The notes under the pieces are model-generated. The model searched no databases. It was not told the DNA's origin and saw only the letters and a list, made by a program, of their open reading frames with translations. This document shows positions 35,306 through 44,298 of a stretch of DNA of 64,000 nucleotides, in pieces. Each line of letters begins with the position of its first letter. The stretch's first letter is position 1. Position numbers and translations under genes: made by a program. Location: the NCBI RefSeq assembly GCF_034314045.1, contig NZ_JAVIWL010000001.1:3782001-3846000 (forward strand), in the 5' to 3' direction. This DNA is from Glaciimonas sp. CA11.2 (GTDB lineage Bacteria > Pseudomonadota > Gammaproteobacteria > Burkholderiales > Burkholderiaceae_D).

Positions 35306-36100
35306 ATGTACATCGACTCTCACTGTCATATCAATTTTCCCGAGCTTGCTGCGAAAATGCCAGAAATATTGGCTAAGATGGCAGAAAACAAGGTGACGCA
35401 CGCGCTGTGCGTCTCTGTCGATTTGCCTGATTTTCCGCAGGTTCTGAAATTGGCAAAAACTTACCCGCATATCTACGCCTCAGTGGGTGTTCATCCCGAC
35501 TACGAAGATACGCCAGAACCGACGGTGGATGACTTGGTCAGACTTTCCGATCATCCAAAAATCATCGCTATTGGTGAGACCGGTCTGGATTATTTTCGGC
35601 TTAAAGGTGATCTTGAATGGCAGCGTGAACGTTTTCGTCGTCATATACGCGCCTCCCGAGCAACCGGAAAGCCATTGATTATCCACACACGCGCTGCATC
35701 GGAAGATACGATAAAAATTATGCGTGAAGAGGGCGCGGGTACGAATGCCGGTGGCGCTGGCGGCGTCATGCATTGCTTTACCGAGTCATTGGCGGTGGCT
35801 GAAGCGGCAATTGAAATGGGATTTTATATTTCGTTTTCCGGCATCGTTACTTTTAAGAGCGCAAAAGACCTGCAAGCCGTTGCTTTGGAGGTCCCGTTGG
35901 AACGTACCTTAATTGAGACCGACTCGCCGTATCTCGCTCCTGTGCCGTATCGTGGCAGGATGAACGAGCCCGGATTAGTGGTGCATGTAGCAGAATATCT
36001 GGCCAACCTGAAGGGTTTGCCCGTGGCCCAGGTTGCCCAGCAAACCACAGATAACTTCTTTACGTTATTCAAACTGCCTCAAGAGATCGCCCATGCTTAA
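35306..36100 (+). CDS. TatD family metal-dependent hydrolase
   Basis: 264-residue TatD-type TIM-barrel hydrolase, predicted metal-dependent deoxyribonuclease. Metal ligands are visible in YIDSHCHINFP (HxH), GETGLDYFR (Glu), LIIHTRAA (His), MHCFTES (His) and IETDSPYLAP (Asp). In the pilZ-tatD arrangement of proteobacteria this is the YcfH-like paralogue. Start is the ATG at 35306. It overlaps the start of the ankyrin gene by eight bases, so the two are coupled. Confidence 0.92.
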   Translation: MYIDSHCHINFPELAAKMPEILAKMAENKVTHALCVSVDLPDFPQVLKLAKTYPHIYASVGVHPDYEDTPEPTVDDLVRLSDHPKIIAIGETGLDYFRLKGDLEWQRERFRRHIRASRATGKPLIIHTRAASEDTIKIMREEGAGTNAGGAGGVMHCFTESLAVAEAAIEMGFYISFSGIVTFKSAKDLQAVALEVPLERTLIETDSPYLAPVPYRGRMNEPGLVVHVAEYLANLKGLPVAQVAQQTTDNFFTLFKLPQEIAHA

Positions 36101-36797
36101 ATTTGTTGAAACCGTCAATGCAACGGCCACGCGTCGTCGCTTTTTGTCGAGCGCCAGTGGCGGAATACTGGCAATCATGTTGGGCGCGTTTCCGATGGTA
36201 AGCAAAGCTGCCAACTCGGACGAATTCTTCAAGTTGGTCCAGATGGATGATTATCGTCGTCTACCCAAATTGCTTGCGACCGGACTGGATCCCAATATTG
36301 TTGAGAGCAAACGCGGTGAGACCGGTTTGATGTTGGCAATACGTGAAGATGCAATGAGGTCGTTCAATATATTACTAAATGCACGCGGAATTAACCTTAA
36401 CGCACGTGCGCACAATGGTGATACTGCCCTTATGGTGGCGTCGTATAAGGGAAATGTTGCTGCAGTAAAAGCCTTGCTGGATAAAGAGGCTGAGCCGAAT
36501 AGTACTGGCTGGACTGCGCTGCATTACGCGGCGACGATTGGCAATGATGAAATTGTGCAATTGTTATTGGATGCATCGGCCTACATTGATGCAGGCTCGC
36601 CAAACCAGACGACACCGTTGATGATGGCGGCGCGTGAAGGCAAAATTCTGACGGTCAAATTGCTGTTGGATTCAGGGGCTGATGAAACCTTAAAAAATGA
36701 TGTGGGTATGAACGCAATTGATTTTGCGAAGAAATTTGATCATCAGGATATCGTTGATGGATTAATGTCTCGATTGAAGAAAGCTAGACAGCGATAA
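36093..36797 (+). CDS. Ankyrin repeat protein with Tat-like signal
   Basis: 234 residues from the ATG at 36093, which overlaps the tatD stop. The N-terminus has a twin-arginine pattern (TRRRFLSSASGGILAIMLG) followed by an AKAA-type cleavage region, so export to the periplasm is predicted. The rest is four to five ankyrin repeats (about 60-220), for example GDTALMVASYKGNVAAVKAL and GWTALHYAATIGNDEIVQLL, ending in a basic helix. Ankyrin proteins mediate protein contacts; no partner is evident. The tatD-ankyrin arrangement is frequent in Burkholderiales, which supports co-transcription. Confidence 0.88.
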   Translation: MLKFVETVNATATRRRFLSSASGGILAIMLGAFPMVSKAANSDEFFKLVQMDDYRRLPKLLATGLDPNIVESKRGETGLMLAIREDAMRSFNILLNARGINLNARAHNGDTALMVASYKGNVAAVKALLDKEAEPNSTGWTALHYAATIGNDEIVQLLLDASAYIDAGSPNQTTPLMMAAREGKILTVKLLLDSGADETLKNDVGMNAIDFAKKFDHQDIVDGLMSRLKKARQR

Positions 36798-36820
36798 ACC
36801 GAAGGGAACATGATAAATAA

Positions 36821-36870
36821 GAACAAATAAGAATAAATAAGAACAAATAAGAACAAATAAGAACAAATAA
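36821..36870. repeat. 10-bp tandem repeat, five units
   Basis: Five contiguous units of GAACAAATAA (the second reads GAATAAATAA), with degenerate flanking copies on both sides (36811-36880). It starts shortly after the ankyrin gene stop. Slippage-prone array with no evident function. Confidence 0.9.
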
Positions 36871-37165
36871 GAACAGCAAGGACAAACACGCACTAGCTGG
36901 TCAAGGTCAGTTATAACCGATTTCACTTTCAGTTATTGCACTAAGGGAAAAAGTGTCGTGCGCCTCAAGCGATGCCAAGTGCAGGTTGACACGTTATTCC
37001 TGTGCTCCAACCATCATCACTATCTCTTCAAACTTCTTTTCTTTTCGCCTCCTTCCCGTCCGCTTATTCCGGCACTATTCCGCTCTATTCCCAATCGTTT
37101 ACGGCTCTATTCGTAGTTCGATCAAGATGCGATTATTGCGTGTGCGGTGCAACATGCAGAGTATT

Positions 37166-37193
37166 TTGCACGTTGTCAAATTTGTACTACACT
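37166..37193 (+). promoter_or_regulatory. Candidate sigma70 promoter of the oxidase operon
   Basis: TTGCAC (37166-37171), a 16-base spacer and TACACT (37188-37193). Each box is close to consensus, and the pair lies about 120 bp before the first gene of the operon. No regulatory site could be identified around it. Confidence 0.4.
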
Positions 37194-37311
37194 AAATTCA
37201 TAAGCGCCCCAAAAAATGATTGAGCTGCTCGCCCATGCACGTTCCAACGTTGCTCTTACATGGCGTTGTTAATGTGTTTTTAGGTGCTGTCGCTGTGTTC
37301 AGGAGATCACT

Positions 37312-37815
37312 ATGGAACTTCATATGCATACTCATCATCTGGAGTCGCGGGTGCCGGATTGGATGGCGGCTGTGGTTGCCGGATTTGTTGGCGGTGCAGT
37401 TGTGATGGTTTTAGAATTGCTCTGGTCGTCACTGATCGGGAGATCTAGTCCATGGGCAATATCTCACATGATTTCCGCTATTGTCATGGGACCTGACGTC
37501 CTCCAATCCACTGATTTCAGCGTATCGGTGGTCGCCACGGCGTTGGTGACGCATTATGTGCTGGGCATCGTTTTTGGTCTTGTTTTATGCGGGATCATTG
37601 CGCCATTTCATTTCGATTCCAGCATGGGCATGGTATTTCTGACAGGTACCGTGTTCGGTTTGTTGTTGTATCTGTTTAACTTTTATGTCATGTCGCAATT
37701 TTTCTCGTGGTTCGACGGAATGCGCGGCTGGGCGTCTTTGGGGACGCATCTGATTTTCGGCATGGTGACGGCAGTCTCTTATTGGACGCTCGAACGGAGA
37801 AATGGACATCGGTAG
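37312..37815 (+). CDS. Hypothetical membrane protein, oxidase-operon associated
   Basis: 167-residue membrane protein with four predicted helices, starting after AGGAG. The N-terminus is histidine-rich (HMHTHHLES). The helices are VVAGFVGGAVVMVLELLWSS, VVATALVTHYVLGIVFGLVL, MGMVFLTGTVFGLLLYLFN and a last one around GTHLIFGMVTAVSYW. I do not recognise a named family. It is 155 bp ahead of the cytochrome oxidase genes on the same strand, which suggests a role in oxidase assembly or a shared regulation; that is inference. Confidence 0.6.
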   Translation: MELHMHTHHLESRVPDWMAAVVAGFVGGAVVMVLELLWSSLIGRSSPWAISHMISAIVMGPDVLQSTDFSVSVVATALVTHYVLGIVFGLVLCGIIAPFHFDSSMGMVFLTGTVFGLLLYLFNFYVMSQFFSWFDGMRGWASLGTHLIFGMVTAVSYWTLERRNGHR

Positions 37816-37969
37816 GACTTTACGTTCAGTGCTTCAAGGAGTATTCGCCTGAAAGGAGTCACCGCAAGTGCGCGTGAGATCGTGAAAATGTACACAATAA
37901 ATCTGAATCTTGATTGACCTGTCGCCGCCTATTCGCTTGGTGGAGTAATGGCAGCGGAAGAGGGTAGAT

Positions 37970-39142
37970 ATGACTATGGCCGTCGTACTTATCGTATTGG
38001 TGGACCTGTCGGTCCTCTTCCACTTATTGAGTCCGTGGACGGCGACGCCGCTGGCCTCGAACTGGCAGCAGATGGACAACACGTTAACCATTACGCTGGT
38101 GATCACCGGTTTTGTGTTTATCGTGCTTAATCTTTTTCTGGTCTACATGTTGATGCGCTTCGGCCATCGCAAAGGTAGGCGTGCAGCCTATCAACCTGAA
38201 AATAAAAAGCTGGAATTGTGGCTGATAGGGATCACCACGATCGGAATTATTGCACTGTTGGCGCCGGGATTGCTGGTGTATGCCGACTTTGTTAACGTGC
38301 CTAAAAATGCGCTACAAGTTGAGGTATTGGGACAACAATGGCAGTGGCGTTTTCGGTTTGCCGGTGCTAGCGGAAAATTTGGTCGCACGAACGTTCATTT
38401 GGTCAGCGGAGCCAACCCATTTGGTATTGATCCAGCCGATCATGCTGGCAGCGGCAATATACTTATCAATAGCAACGAACTACATTTGCCGCTTAACTAT
38501 CCGATTCAAATGGTGCTTCGATCGCAAGATGTATTGCACGACTTTTATGTTCCACCCTTTCGTGCCCGGATGAACATGGTTCCCGGTACCGTCACCTCAT
38601 TTTGGTTCACCCCAACTAAAGTGGGACGCTATGAAGTGTTGTGCGCACAACTATGTGGAGTGGGTCATGCCAACATGCGCGCTTATGTCGTGGTGGAGGA
38701 TGTGGCCAGCTTTAAAAGCTGGTTACAGGGTCAACCGACATTTGCGGTGTCTATGTTGCCGCAAGCGCGTACTCAAGCGGGCAATTCAAGTGGCGGAGTT
38801 AGCCTCGTAGCGGAAGGTAAGGCGCTCGCCGCTTCCAAGGCCTGTATTTCTTGCCATACGGTCGACGGTAATCCCTTGGTCGGGCCAACCTGGAAGGGAT
38901 TATTTGGCAAAATGGAGATCATGGAAAACGGCAGTACCGCGTTGGTCGATGAAGCCTATTTACGGAATTTTATTCGTAACCCGCAGGAACACGTCGTCAA
39001 AGGATTCACGCCGATCATGCCCAAGATCGATATGAGCGATGCGGAGCTAACGGCACTCGTCGCGTATATAAAATCATTTGGCATTGCTGCGCAGGGATCA
39101 CCGCAAAAACAGGCAGAAGCGACAAGCGATAGCAGTCAATAA
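37970..39142 (+). CDS. Cytochrome c oxidase subunit II with fused cytochrome c domain
   Basis: Subunit II of a haem-copper oxidase that takes electrons via CuA; 390 residues. Two N-terminal transmembrane helices (about 1-24 and 42-63) are followed by a third hydrophobic stretch (IGITTIGIIALLAPGLLVYA). The CuA cupredoxin domain shows the ligands in CAQLCGVGHANM. Fused at the C-terminus is a class I cytochrome c with haem motif CISCH near residue 300 and the methionine ligand in PIMPKI. The fusion is the hallmark of caa3-type oxidases and lets the enzyme use its own haem c as electron entry. AGGG precedes the ATG. Confidence 0.92.
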   Translation: MTMAVVLIVLVDLSVLFHLLSPWTATPLASNWQQMDNTLTITLVITGFVFIVLNLFLVYMLMRFGHRKGRRAAYQPENKKLELWLIGITTIGIIALLAPGLLVYADFVNVPKNALQVEVLGQQWQWRFRFAGASGKFGRTNVHLVSGANPFGIDPADHAGSGNILINSNELHLPLNYPIQMVLRSQDVLHDFYVPPFRARMNMVPGTVTSFWFTPTKVGRYEVLCAQLCGVGHANMRAYVVVEDVASFKSWLQGQPTFAVSMLPQARTQAGNSSGGVSLVAEGKALAASKACISCHTVDGNPLVGPTWKGLFGKMEIMENGSTALVDEAYLRNFIRNPQEHVVKGFTPIMPKIDMSDAELTALVAYIKSFGIAAQGSPQKQAEATSDSSQ

Positions 39143-39200
39143 GCAGTCCCTATCATATGAGTAGCGGCCTTAACGTCGCCAGCGTTTAACGGGGAAGTCC

Positions 39201-40973
39201 ATGACTAGCACCGAAGAGATGATCACACACCAGAATGATGAGGCGCACCAGGCGCCTCAGAGCTTCTTTTTGAAATATGTCTGGAGTCAGGATCATAAGG
39301 TGATTGCTATTCAGTATTCCTGTATCGCTATCTTCGCTGGTTTGGTCGGTGTTGCGCTATCAAATTTGATGCGTCTTCAACTTGGCTTTCCTGGTCGTTT
39401 TTCTGGAATCGATGCGACGCATTACTACCAGTTCATGACCATGCACGGCATGATTATGGTGATTTATCTGCTGACAGCTTTACTGTTAGGCGGCTTCGGC
39501 AATTATCTGATTCCATTGATGGTAGGTGCACGTGACATGGTATTTCCCTACTTAAATATGTTGAGTGTCTGGACCTATTTTTTATCGGTGATCGTGTTAA
39601 TGGCGAGTTTCTTTGTGCCAGGAGGTCCGACTGGCGCTGGCTGGACTCTTTATCCGCCGCAAGCTATTTTGCCCGGCACGCCCGGCTATGAGTGGGGTAT
39701 TATTCTGATGCTGGTGTCGCTATTGATATTTATCGTTGCTGCGACGATGGGTGGCTTAAATTATGTGACGACCGTCTTGCAGGCGCGTACTGAGGGTATG
39801 ACGTTGATGCGCATGCCACTGACCGTGTGGGGTATTTTTGTCGCGACTATTTTGGCGTTATTAGCTTTTCCTGCGTTGTTTGTCAGCGGCATCATGATGT
39901 TGCTTGATCGCACGCTCGCCACCAGTTTTTTTATGCCTGCTTTGCTATCAATGGGCAAAGCTACTAATTACAACGGCGGAAGTCCGCTGCTGTTTCAACA
40001 TTTATTCTGGTTCTTTGGTCATCCCGAGGTCTACATTGTTGCATTGCCAGCATTTGGCATTGTCTCGGATTTGATCAGCGTTCACGCCCGAAAGTGTATC
40101 TTCGGCTACCGCACGATGGTGTGGGCGATACTTGCTATTGGTGTCCTCAGTGTGGTGGTATGGGCGCACCACATGTTTGTTAGCGGCATGAATCCGTATT
40201 TCGGATTTTTCTTTGCCACGACAACTCTCATTATCGCGATTCCTACTGCGATCAAAGTGTACAACTGGTTGCTGACGTTATGGGACGGGGATATTCACAT
40301 GACCGTGCCGATGTTGTTTGCGCTGGCTTTTATCAGTACTTTTCTTATTGGCGGTTTGACTGGTTTGTTTCTTGGCAATGTCAGCGTTGATATTCCGCTA
40401 TCCAACACATATTTCGTTGTTGCGCATTTCCACATGGTGATGGGGGTATCGCCGTTATTGGTGATTTTTGGCGGTATCTATCACTGGTTCCCAAAAGTAT
40501 CAGGACGCATGTTGGATGATCGGCTGGGAAAGATTCACTTCTGGCTTACCTTTATCGGTACTTATGCGATATTTTTTCCAATGCATTATCTCGGCATTTT
40601 GGGCATGCCGCGGCGTTACTACGTTTTTCAGGGATATAAATTTATTCCATCATCGGCGCAATCGCTGAACGTTTTCATTACCGTGGTGGCACTGGTGGTA
40701 GCGGCGGGGCAACTCGTATTCATATTTAATCTGGTGTGGAGTACGTTCCGGGGCAAGCGAGCGGAATCCAACCCATGGCGCGCTGCTTCTCTGGAATGGC
40801 AGACACCAAAAACGCCACCAGAACACGGTAATTGGGGGCCGCAATTGCCGGTCGTCTATCGCGGTGCTTACGCCTACAGTCTTCCAGGCGAGAAGGAGGA
40901 TTTTGTCGCGCAGAATGCGCCACCTGCACTGGACACGCCGCTACCCGTTGTGAGTAAAGGGGCATTAGCGTGA
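39201..40973 (+). CDS. ctaD: Cytochrome c oxidase subunit I
   Basis: Catalytic subunit with low-spin haem a and the haem-CuB centre where oxygen is reduced; 590 residues with at least 12 transmembrane helices. Metal and channel residues are visible in FMTMHGMIMV (haem a ligand), FGHPEVYIVALPAFG (CuB His crosslinked to Tyr, and the D-channel Glu), WAHHMFVSGM (two CuB His) and VAHFHMVMG (haem ligands). The GHPEVY motif places it in the A1 class of oxidases. The C-terminal tail is longer than in the basic mitochondrial-type enzyme. Stop and the next start overlap by four bases. Confidence 0.95.
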   Translation: MTSTEEMITHQNDEAHQAPQSFFLKYVWSQDHKVIAIQYSCIAIFAGLVGVALSNLMRLQLGFPGRFSGIDATHYYQFMTMHGMIMVIYLLTALLLGGFGNYLIPLMVGARDMVFPYLNMLSVWTYFLSVIVLMASFFVPGGPTGAGWTLYPPQAILPGTPGYEWGIILMLVSLLIFIVAATMGGLNYVTTVLQARTEGMTLMRMPLTVWGIFVATILALLAFPALFVSGIMMLLDRTLATSFFMPALLSMGKATNYNGGSPLLFQHLFWFFGHPEVYIVALPAFGIVSDLISVHARKCIFGYRTMVWAILAIGVLSVVVWAHHMFVSGMNPYFGFFFATTTLIIAIPTAIKVYNWLLTLWDGDIHMTVPMLFALAFISTFLIGGLTGLFLGNVSVDIPLSNTYFVVAHFHMVMGVSPLLVIFGGIYHWFPKVSGRMLDDRLGKIHFWLTFIGTYAIFFPMHYLGILGMPRRYYVFQGYKFIPSSAQSLNVFITVVALVVAAGQLVFIFNLVWSTFRGKRAESNPWRAASLEWQTPKTPPEHGNWGPQLPVVYRGAYAYSLPGEKEDFVAQNAPPALDTPLPVVSKGALA

Positions 40974-41623
40974 GTACTTCTCATACATTAAAAGTCACCA
41001 GACGCGACTCTGGTCGAATGACTATACGGGCCAGAATTACGCGCCCGTCAACAATCGCTGCTGTCAGCGTTGCACTGTGGGTTTTTATTGGCGTGGCCAC
41101 TGCGTTATTCACCTTGTTCATGGCGGCGTATGTGATGCGAATGGATGGTAGTGACTGGTCGCCTATTGTGATGCCCTGGCAGTGTTGGCTCAGTACCATT
41201 TTGTTGTTGGCGACGAGCTTGATGTTACATGGTGCAAATAAAGCTGGCCGACCATTAACGACGCGTAAGTTTTTAGTAATGGGCGGTTTTTTCGGATTTG
41301 CGTTCATAGGATGCCAATTCTGGAGCTGGCATGCCCTCCAAGCAAACCACATAACGCCAATGGGTAATCCGGCGGGTAGTTTTTTCTTCTTACTCACCGC
41401 GATGCATGGCGCGCACGTTCTGGGCGGTTTGGTCGGTTGGCTACGAACAGTGCGTTTTGTACGATTTGGCCCCGTATTGGATAGCGCCATGTTCGAGTTG
41501 AGATGGCGCGCCCGACTGTGCACCCGTTACTGGGATTTTTTGCTAGCGGTATGGGTCGTGCTTTTTGCAGCGTTAGGCTGGCTAACACCGGAAGTAGTCC
41601 GGTTCATTTGTGGCACGCGTTGA
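40970..41623 (+). CDS. Cytochrome c oxidase subunit III family protein (first copy)
   Basis: 217-residue membrane protein of the CtaE/CyoC superfamily. The start overlaps the ctaD stop (GTGA). A basic N-terminal tail of about 25 residues precedes five helices; GQSNI-like amphiphilic turns are absent, but FFFLLTAMHGAHVLGGLVGW and CQFWSWHALQANHITPMGNPAG are subunit-III-like, including the conserved HGxH. It differs clearly from the second subunit III protein that follows. A similar pair of unlike subunit III proteins is known from some alternative oxidase operons, so both may belong to one complex, or the first may be an accessory subunit. Confidence 0.8.
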   Translation: MSTSHTLKVTRRDSGRMTIRARITRPSTIAAVSVALWVFIGVATALFTLFMAAYVMRMDGSDWSPIVMPWQCWLSTILLLATSLMLHGANKAGRPLTTRKFLVMGGFFGFAFIGCQFWSWHALQANHITPMGNPAGSFFFLLTAMHGAHVLGGLVGWLRTVRFVRFGPVLDSAMFELRWRARLCTRYWDFLLAVWVVLFAALGWLTPEVVRFICGTR

Positions 41624-41655
41624 TACGGCATCAAAAAGAGGAAAGGGAGGGCGAA

Positions 41656-42396
41656 ATGAACCTGTCGATGAGCGGACAAAAGTCAGAAGACCTATCCATT
41701 CGGACCGCGCAAGAACCGGTGTTGCTGACGAGGCCGGCATCGTCGGCAACTGGATGGCGGCAGTTGGTGAATGACTGGTCGGCAGATCGGGAGGCATTTC
41801 AGGTCTCTTGGGGCAAGGCCATGATGTGGATATTTTTGCTCTCCGATACCTTCATATTTAGCTGCTTTCTGGTCGGCTACATGACGGTGCGGATGTCAGG
41901 TACGACAGTGTGGCCGAATACCAGTGAAGTGTTTGCATTACATATTGGCGGGACGCCGGTACCGTTGCTGTTGATCGCCATTATGACCTTTGTGCTCATC
42001 AGTAGTAGTGGCACGATGGCAATGGCGGTGAATTTTGCCTATCGTCGTGAACGCGTCCGTGCTGCCATTTTGATGTTAGTTACGGCAGCCTTCGGTGTGG
42101 CGTTTGTCAGCATGCAAGTCTTTGAATGGACTAATCTAATCGTCAACGAAGGCGTGCGGCCATGGGGAAATGCGATGGGCGCGCCGCAATTTGGCGCGAC
42201 GTTTTTTATGATCACAGGATTTCATGGCCTGCATGTTTCCATCGGTGTCATTTATCTGGTAACGATCGCTGTACGTGTATTGCTTGGCCGGTACGAACGC
42301 AGTGGTAACTATCAGATTGTCGAAATTGCCGGATTGTATTGGCACTTTGTAGACTTGGTGTGGGTGTTTATATTTGCACTATTTTATCTTTGGTAA
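41656..42396 (+). CDS. Cytochrome c oxidase subunit III family protein (second copy)
   Basis: 246-residue subunit III of the haem-copper oxidase, from the ATG at 41656 after GGGAGG. The frame is open upstream to 41503, inside the previous gene, and that extension is not likely. Five or more helices are visible, with GKAMMWIFLLSDTFIFSCFL, FFMITGFHGLHVSIGVIYL, and the final EIAGLYWHFVDLVWVFIFALFYLW, a classic CtaE ending. It follows the first copy by 32 bp and precedes subunit IV by nine bases, so all five oxidase genes are one operon. Confidence 0.9.
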   Translation: MNLSMSGQKSEDLSIRTAQEPVLLTRPASSATGWRQLVNDWSADREAFQVSWGKAMMWIFLLSDTFIFSCFLVGYMTVRMSGTTVWPNTSEVFALHIGGTPVPLLLIAIMTFVLISSSGTMAMAVNFAYRRERVRAAILMLVTAAFGVAFVSMQVFEWTNLIVNEGVRPWGNAMGAPQFGATFFMITGFHGLHVSIGVIYLVTIAVRVLLGRYERSGNYQIVEIAGLYWHFVDLVWVFIFALFYLW

Positions 42397-42405
42397 GAGG
42401 CCGTC

Positions 42406-42729
42406 ATGGAAACACACAGTTCTCATACCGGACAGCAGCACCCCACGAGTCTTTACCTTAAGATTTGGGGCTTGCTATTCGTACTCAGCACGCTTTCTTA
42501 CATGGTCGACTATTTGCAGTTTCATGGCTATTTGCGATGGACGCTGATTTTGTTGCTGATGTTGCTGAAAGCGGGACTGATAGTCGCTTTTTTTATGCAC
42601 ATGGCCTGGGAGCGGTTAGCGTTGGTGTATGCCATTCTGATCCCACCACTTTGCTTGTTGGTGTTGGTGGCGTTAATGGCGGCAGAAGCGCATAGTACAT
42701 TTTTAACGCGATTGCTATTTTTCCGCTGA
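42406..42729 (+). CDS. Cytochrome c oxidase subunit IV family protein
   Basis: 107-residue membrane protein with three helices, of the bacterial subunit IV (COX4_pro/CyoD-like) family: IWGLLFVLSTLSYMVDYL, the middle WTLILLLMLLKAGLIVAFFMHMAWE with the hallmark F-F-M-H-M, and IPPLCLLVLVALMAAEAH. It is the last gene of the oxidase operon. The subunit is small and not catalytic; it is thought to stabilise the complex. It has a GAGG site before the ATG. Confidence 0.88.
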   Translation: METHSSHTGQQHPTSLYLKIWGLLFVLSTLSYMVDYLQFHGYLRWTLILLLMLLKAGLIVAFFMHMAWERLALVYAILIPPLCLLVLVALMAAEAHSTFLTRLLFFR

Positions 42730-42853
42730 GAAAGTATTTTTGGCGTGCTACCCGGTCATAGGCGAGCAAGATTGGTATGCAAGTTTGCGTACAAATCACA
42801 TGGTTTGAAATAAAGCCGCGCTTGGCCAAGATTGGCCAGGCGCTTAATCGCAT

Positions 42854-43990
42854 TTAGCCGCGCGTCAAAATCTGCGGTCCAACATCGTTAATATTTTTGG
42901 TCCCGGTCAGGGCCATGCTGACATCCAGTTCCTGGCGCATGATCTCCAGCATTTTGGTGACGCCTGCTTCGCCCATCGCGCCCAGGCTATACAAGAAAGC
43001 GCGACCGATCATCGTTCCTTTGGCGCCCAATGCAACGGCTTTCAGCACGTCTTGACCACTACGAATACCGCCGTCGAACCAGACCTCGATCTCATCACCG
43101 ACCGCTTCGACGATAGCCGGAAGTGCCGAAATAGACGACACAGCGCCATCAAGTTGACGGCCGCCGTGGTTGCTGACGACGATCGCATCAGCACCGCTGG
43201 CGGCGGCGATTTTGGCATCCTCGACATCCAGAATGCCTTTCAGTATCAGTTTGCCGCCCCATTGTTCTTTGATCCAGGCAATATCATCCCAGCACAAAGT
43301 GGGATCGAATTGACTGGCAGTCCATTTGCTCAATGTCAAAATTCCATCAGCACCTTTGACGTGACCTGCCAGATTACCAAATGTTTTACGACCACTTAGT
43401 GCACGCAATGCCCAAGCTGGTTTGCTCGCCAGGTCAATGATGTTTGCCAACGTTAACTTCGGCGGCACGGACATCCCATTTTTAATATCTTTATGGCGTT
43501 GGCCGAGAATCTGCAAATCCAGCGTGAGAACAAGGGCCGAACATTTCGCGGCCTTGGCACGCTCAATCAATGATTTGACGAAGCCACGGTCACGCATCAC
43601 GTAAAGTTGAAACCAGAACGGCTTGGTCGTCACGCTGGCAACATCTTCAATTGAGCAGATGCTCATCGTCGATAGCGTAAACGGGATTCCAAATTTTTCG
43701 GCGGCAATCGCGCCCAGCATTTCGCCGTTGGCCCATTGCATGCCGGTTAATCCGGTCGGGGCAATCGCAACCGGCATCGTCACGTTTTCGCCTATCATGG
43801 TCGTGGCGGTACTCCGCTCGTCGACGTTGATGGCGACGCGTTGACGTAATTTCAAGGCGGCCAGATCGCTGCTATTGGCGCGATAAGTGCCTTCGGTGTA
43901 CGAGCCGCTATCGGCGTAATCGTAGAAGGCTTTTGGTACCCGTTTCTGTGCGAGTACGCGCAGATCTTCGATGCAGGTGATGACGGGCAT
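42854..43990 (-). CDS. lldD: FMN-dependent alpha-hydroxy acid dehydrogenase, LldD type
   Basis: 378-residue flavoprotein that oxidises an alpha-hydroxy acid, most likely L-lactate to pyruvate, feeding electrons to quinones. The FMN-binding TIM barrel shows AIAPTGLTGMQWANGE at the N-terminal side, LSTMSICSIEDVA, FQLYVMRDRGF, the lysine in LILKGILDVEDA, and the catalytic histidine in VVSNHGGRQLDG. Membrane contact is expected from the family. The length is normal. It stands alone on the minus strand beside, and convergent with, the oxidase operon. Confidence 0.92.
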   Translation of the reverse strand: MPVITCIEDLRVLAQKRVPKAFYDYADSGSYTEGTYRANSSDLAALKLRQRVAINVDERSTATTMIGENVTMPVAIAPTGLTGMQWANGEMLGAIAAEKFGIPFTLSTMSICSIEDVASVTTKPFWFQLYVMRDRGFVKSLIERAKAAKCSALVLTLDLQILGQRHKDIKNGMSVPPKLTLANIIDLASKPAWALRALSGRKTFGNLAGHVKGADGILTLSKWTASQFDPTLCWDDIAWIKEQWGGKLILKGILDVEDAKIAAASGADAIVVSNHGGRQLDGAVSSISALPAIVEAVGDEIEVWFDGGIRSGQDVLKAVALGAKGTMIGRAFLYSLGAMGEAGVTKMLEIMRQELDVSMALTGTKNINDVGPQILTRG

Positions 43991-44298
43991 TATTTCTCCG
44001 TGAATGTGATGGGTGAGATGCTGAAAATTTTCAGCTGATTTTCTGAACCCTTAGTATGCTAGGGCAAAATGCACCGTCGTTGGGAGAAAATGATATGGTT
44101 TTTAGATGAAGACTTTTCAAGTCATCAGCCCGACGGGTGTATTGCGCCGGGTGATTTAGGAAATCTTGGGATTAATTTTGGATTAATTGCGGGAATAACA
44201 TAACGCGTAGTTATTAACTATTGCAGAGAAAATATGTAACATTTTAGAAGGCTGTTGATTGACCCGCTGTTCGGACCTGATTTATTAGGTATTCCCCG
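43991..44298. other. Intergenic region between lldD and hpnE
   Basis: 308 bp, upstream of lldD on the minus strand. A short hairpin GACTT-TTC-AAGTC lies at 44111-44123 inside GATGA...ATC, a possible operator, but it is weak evidence. No gene or RNA is supported. Confidence 0.4.

Larger units (their letters stand above)
36798..37311. other. Intergenic region upstream of the oxidase operon
   Basis: 514 bp. It holds the 10-bp repeat array at its left and a promoter-like pair at 37166-37193, listed separately. A frame at 36953-37195 has no ribosome binding site and is rejected. No RNA element is recognised. Confidence 0.5.

Noticed and set aside
36953..37195. An 80-residue frame before the oxidase operon
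   Set aside because: No ribosome binding site, cysteine-rich chance-like sequence, and it overlaps the candidate promoter.
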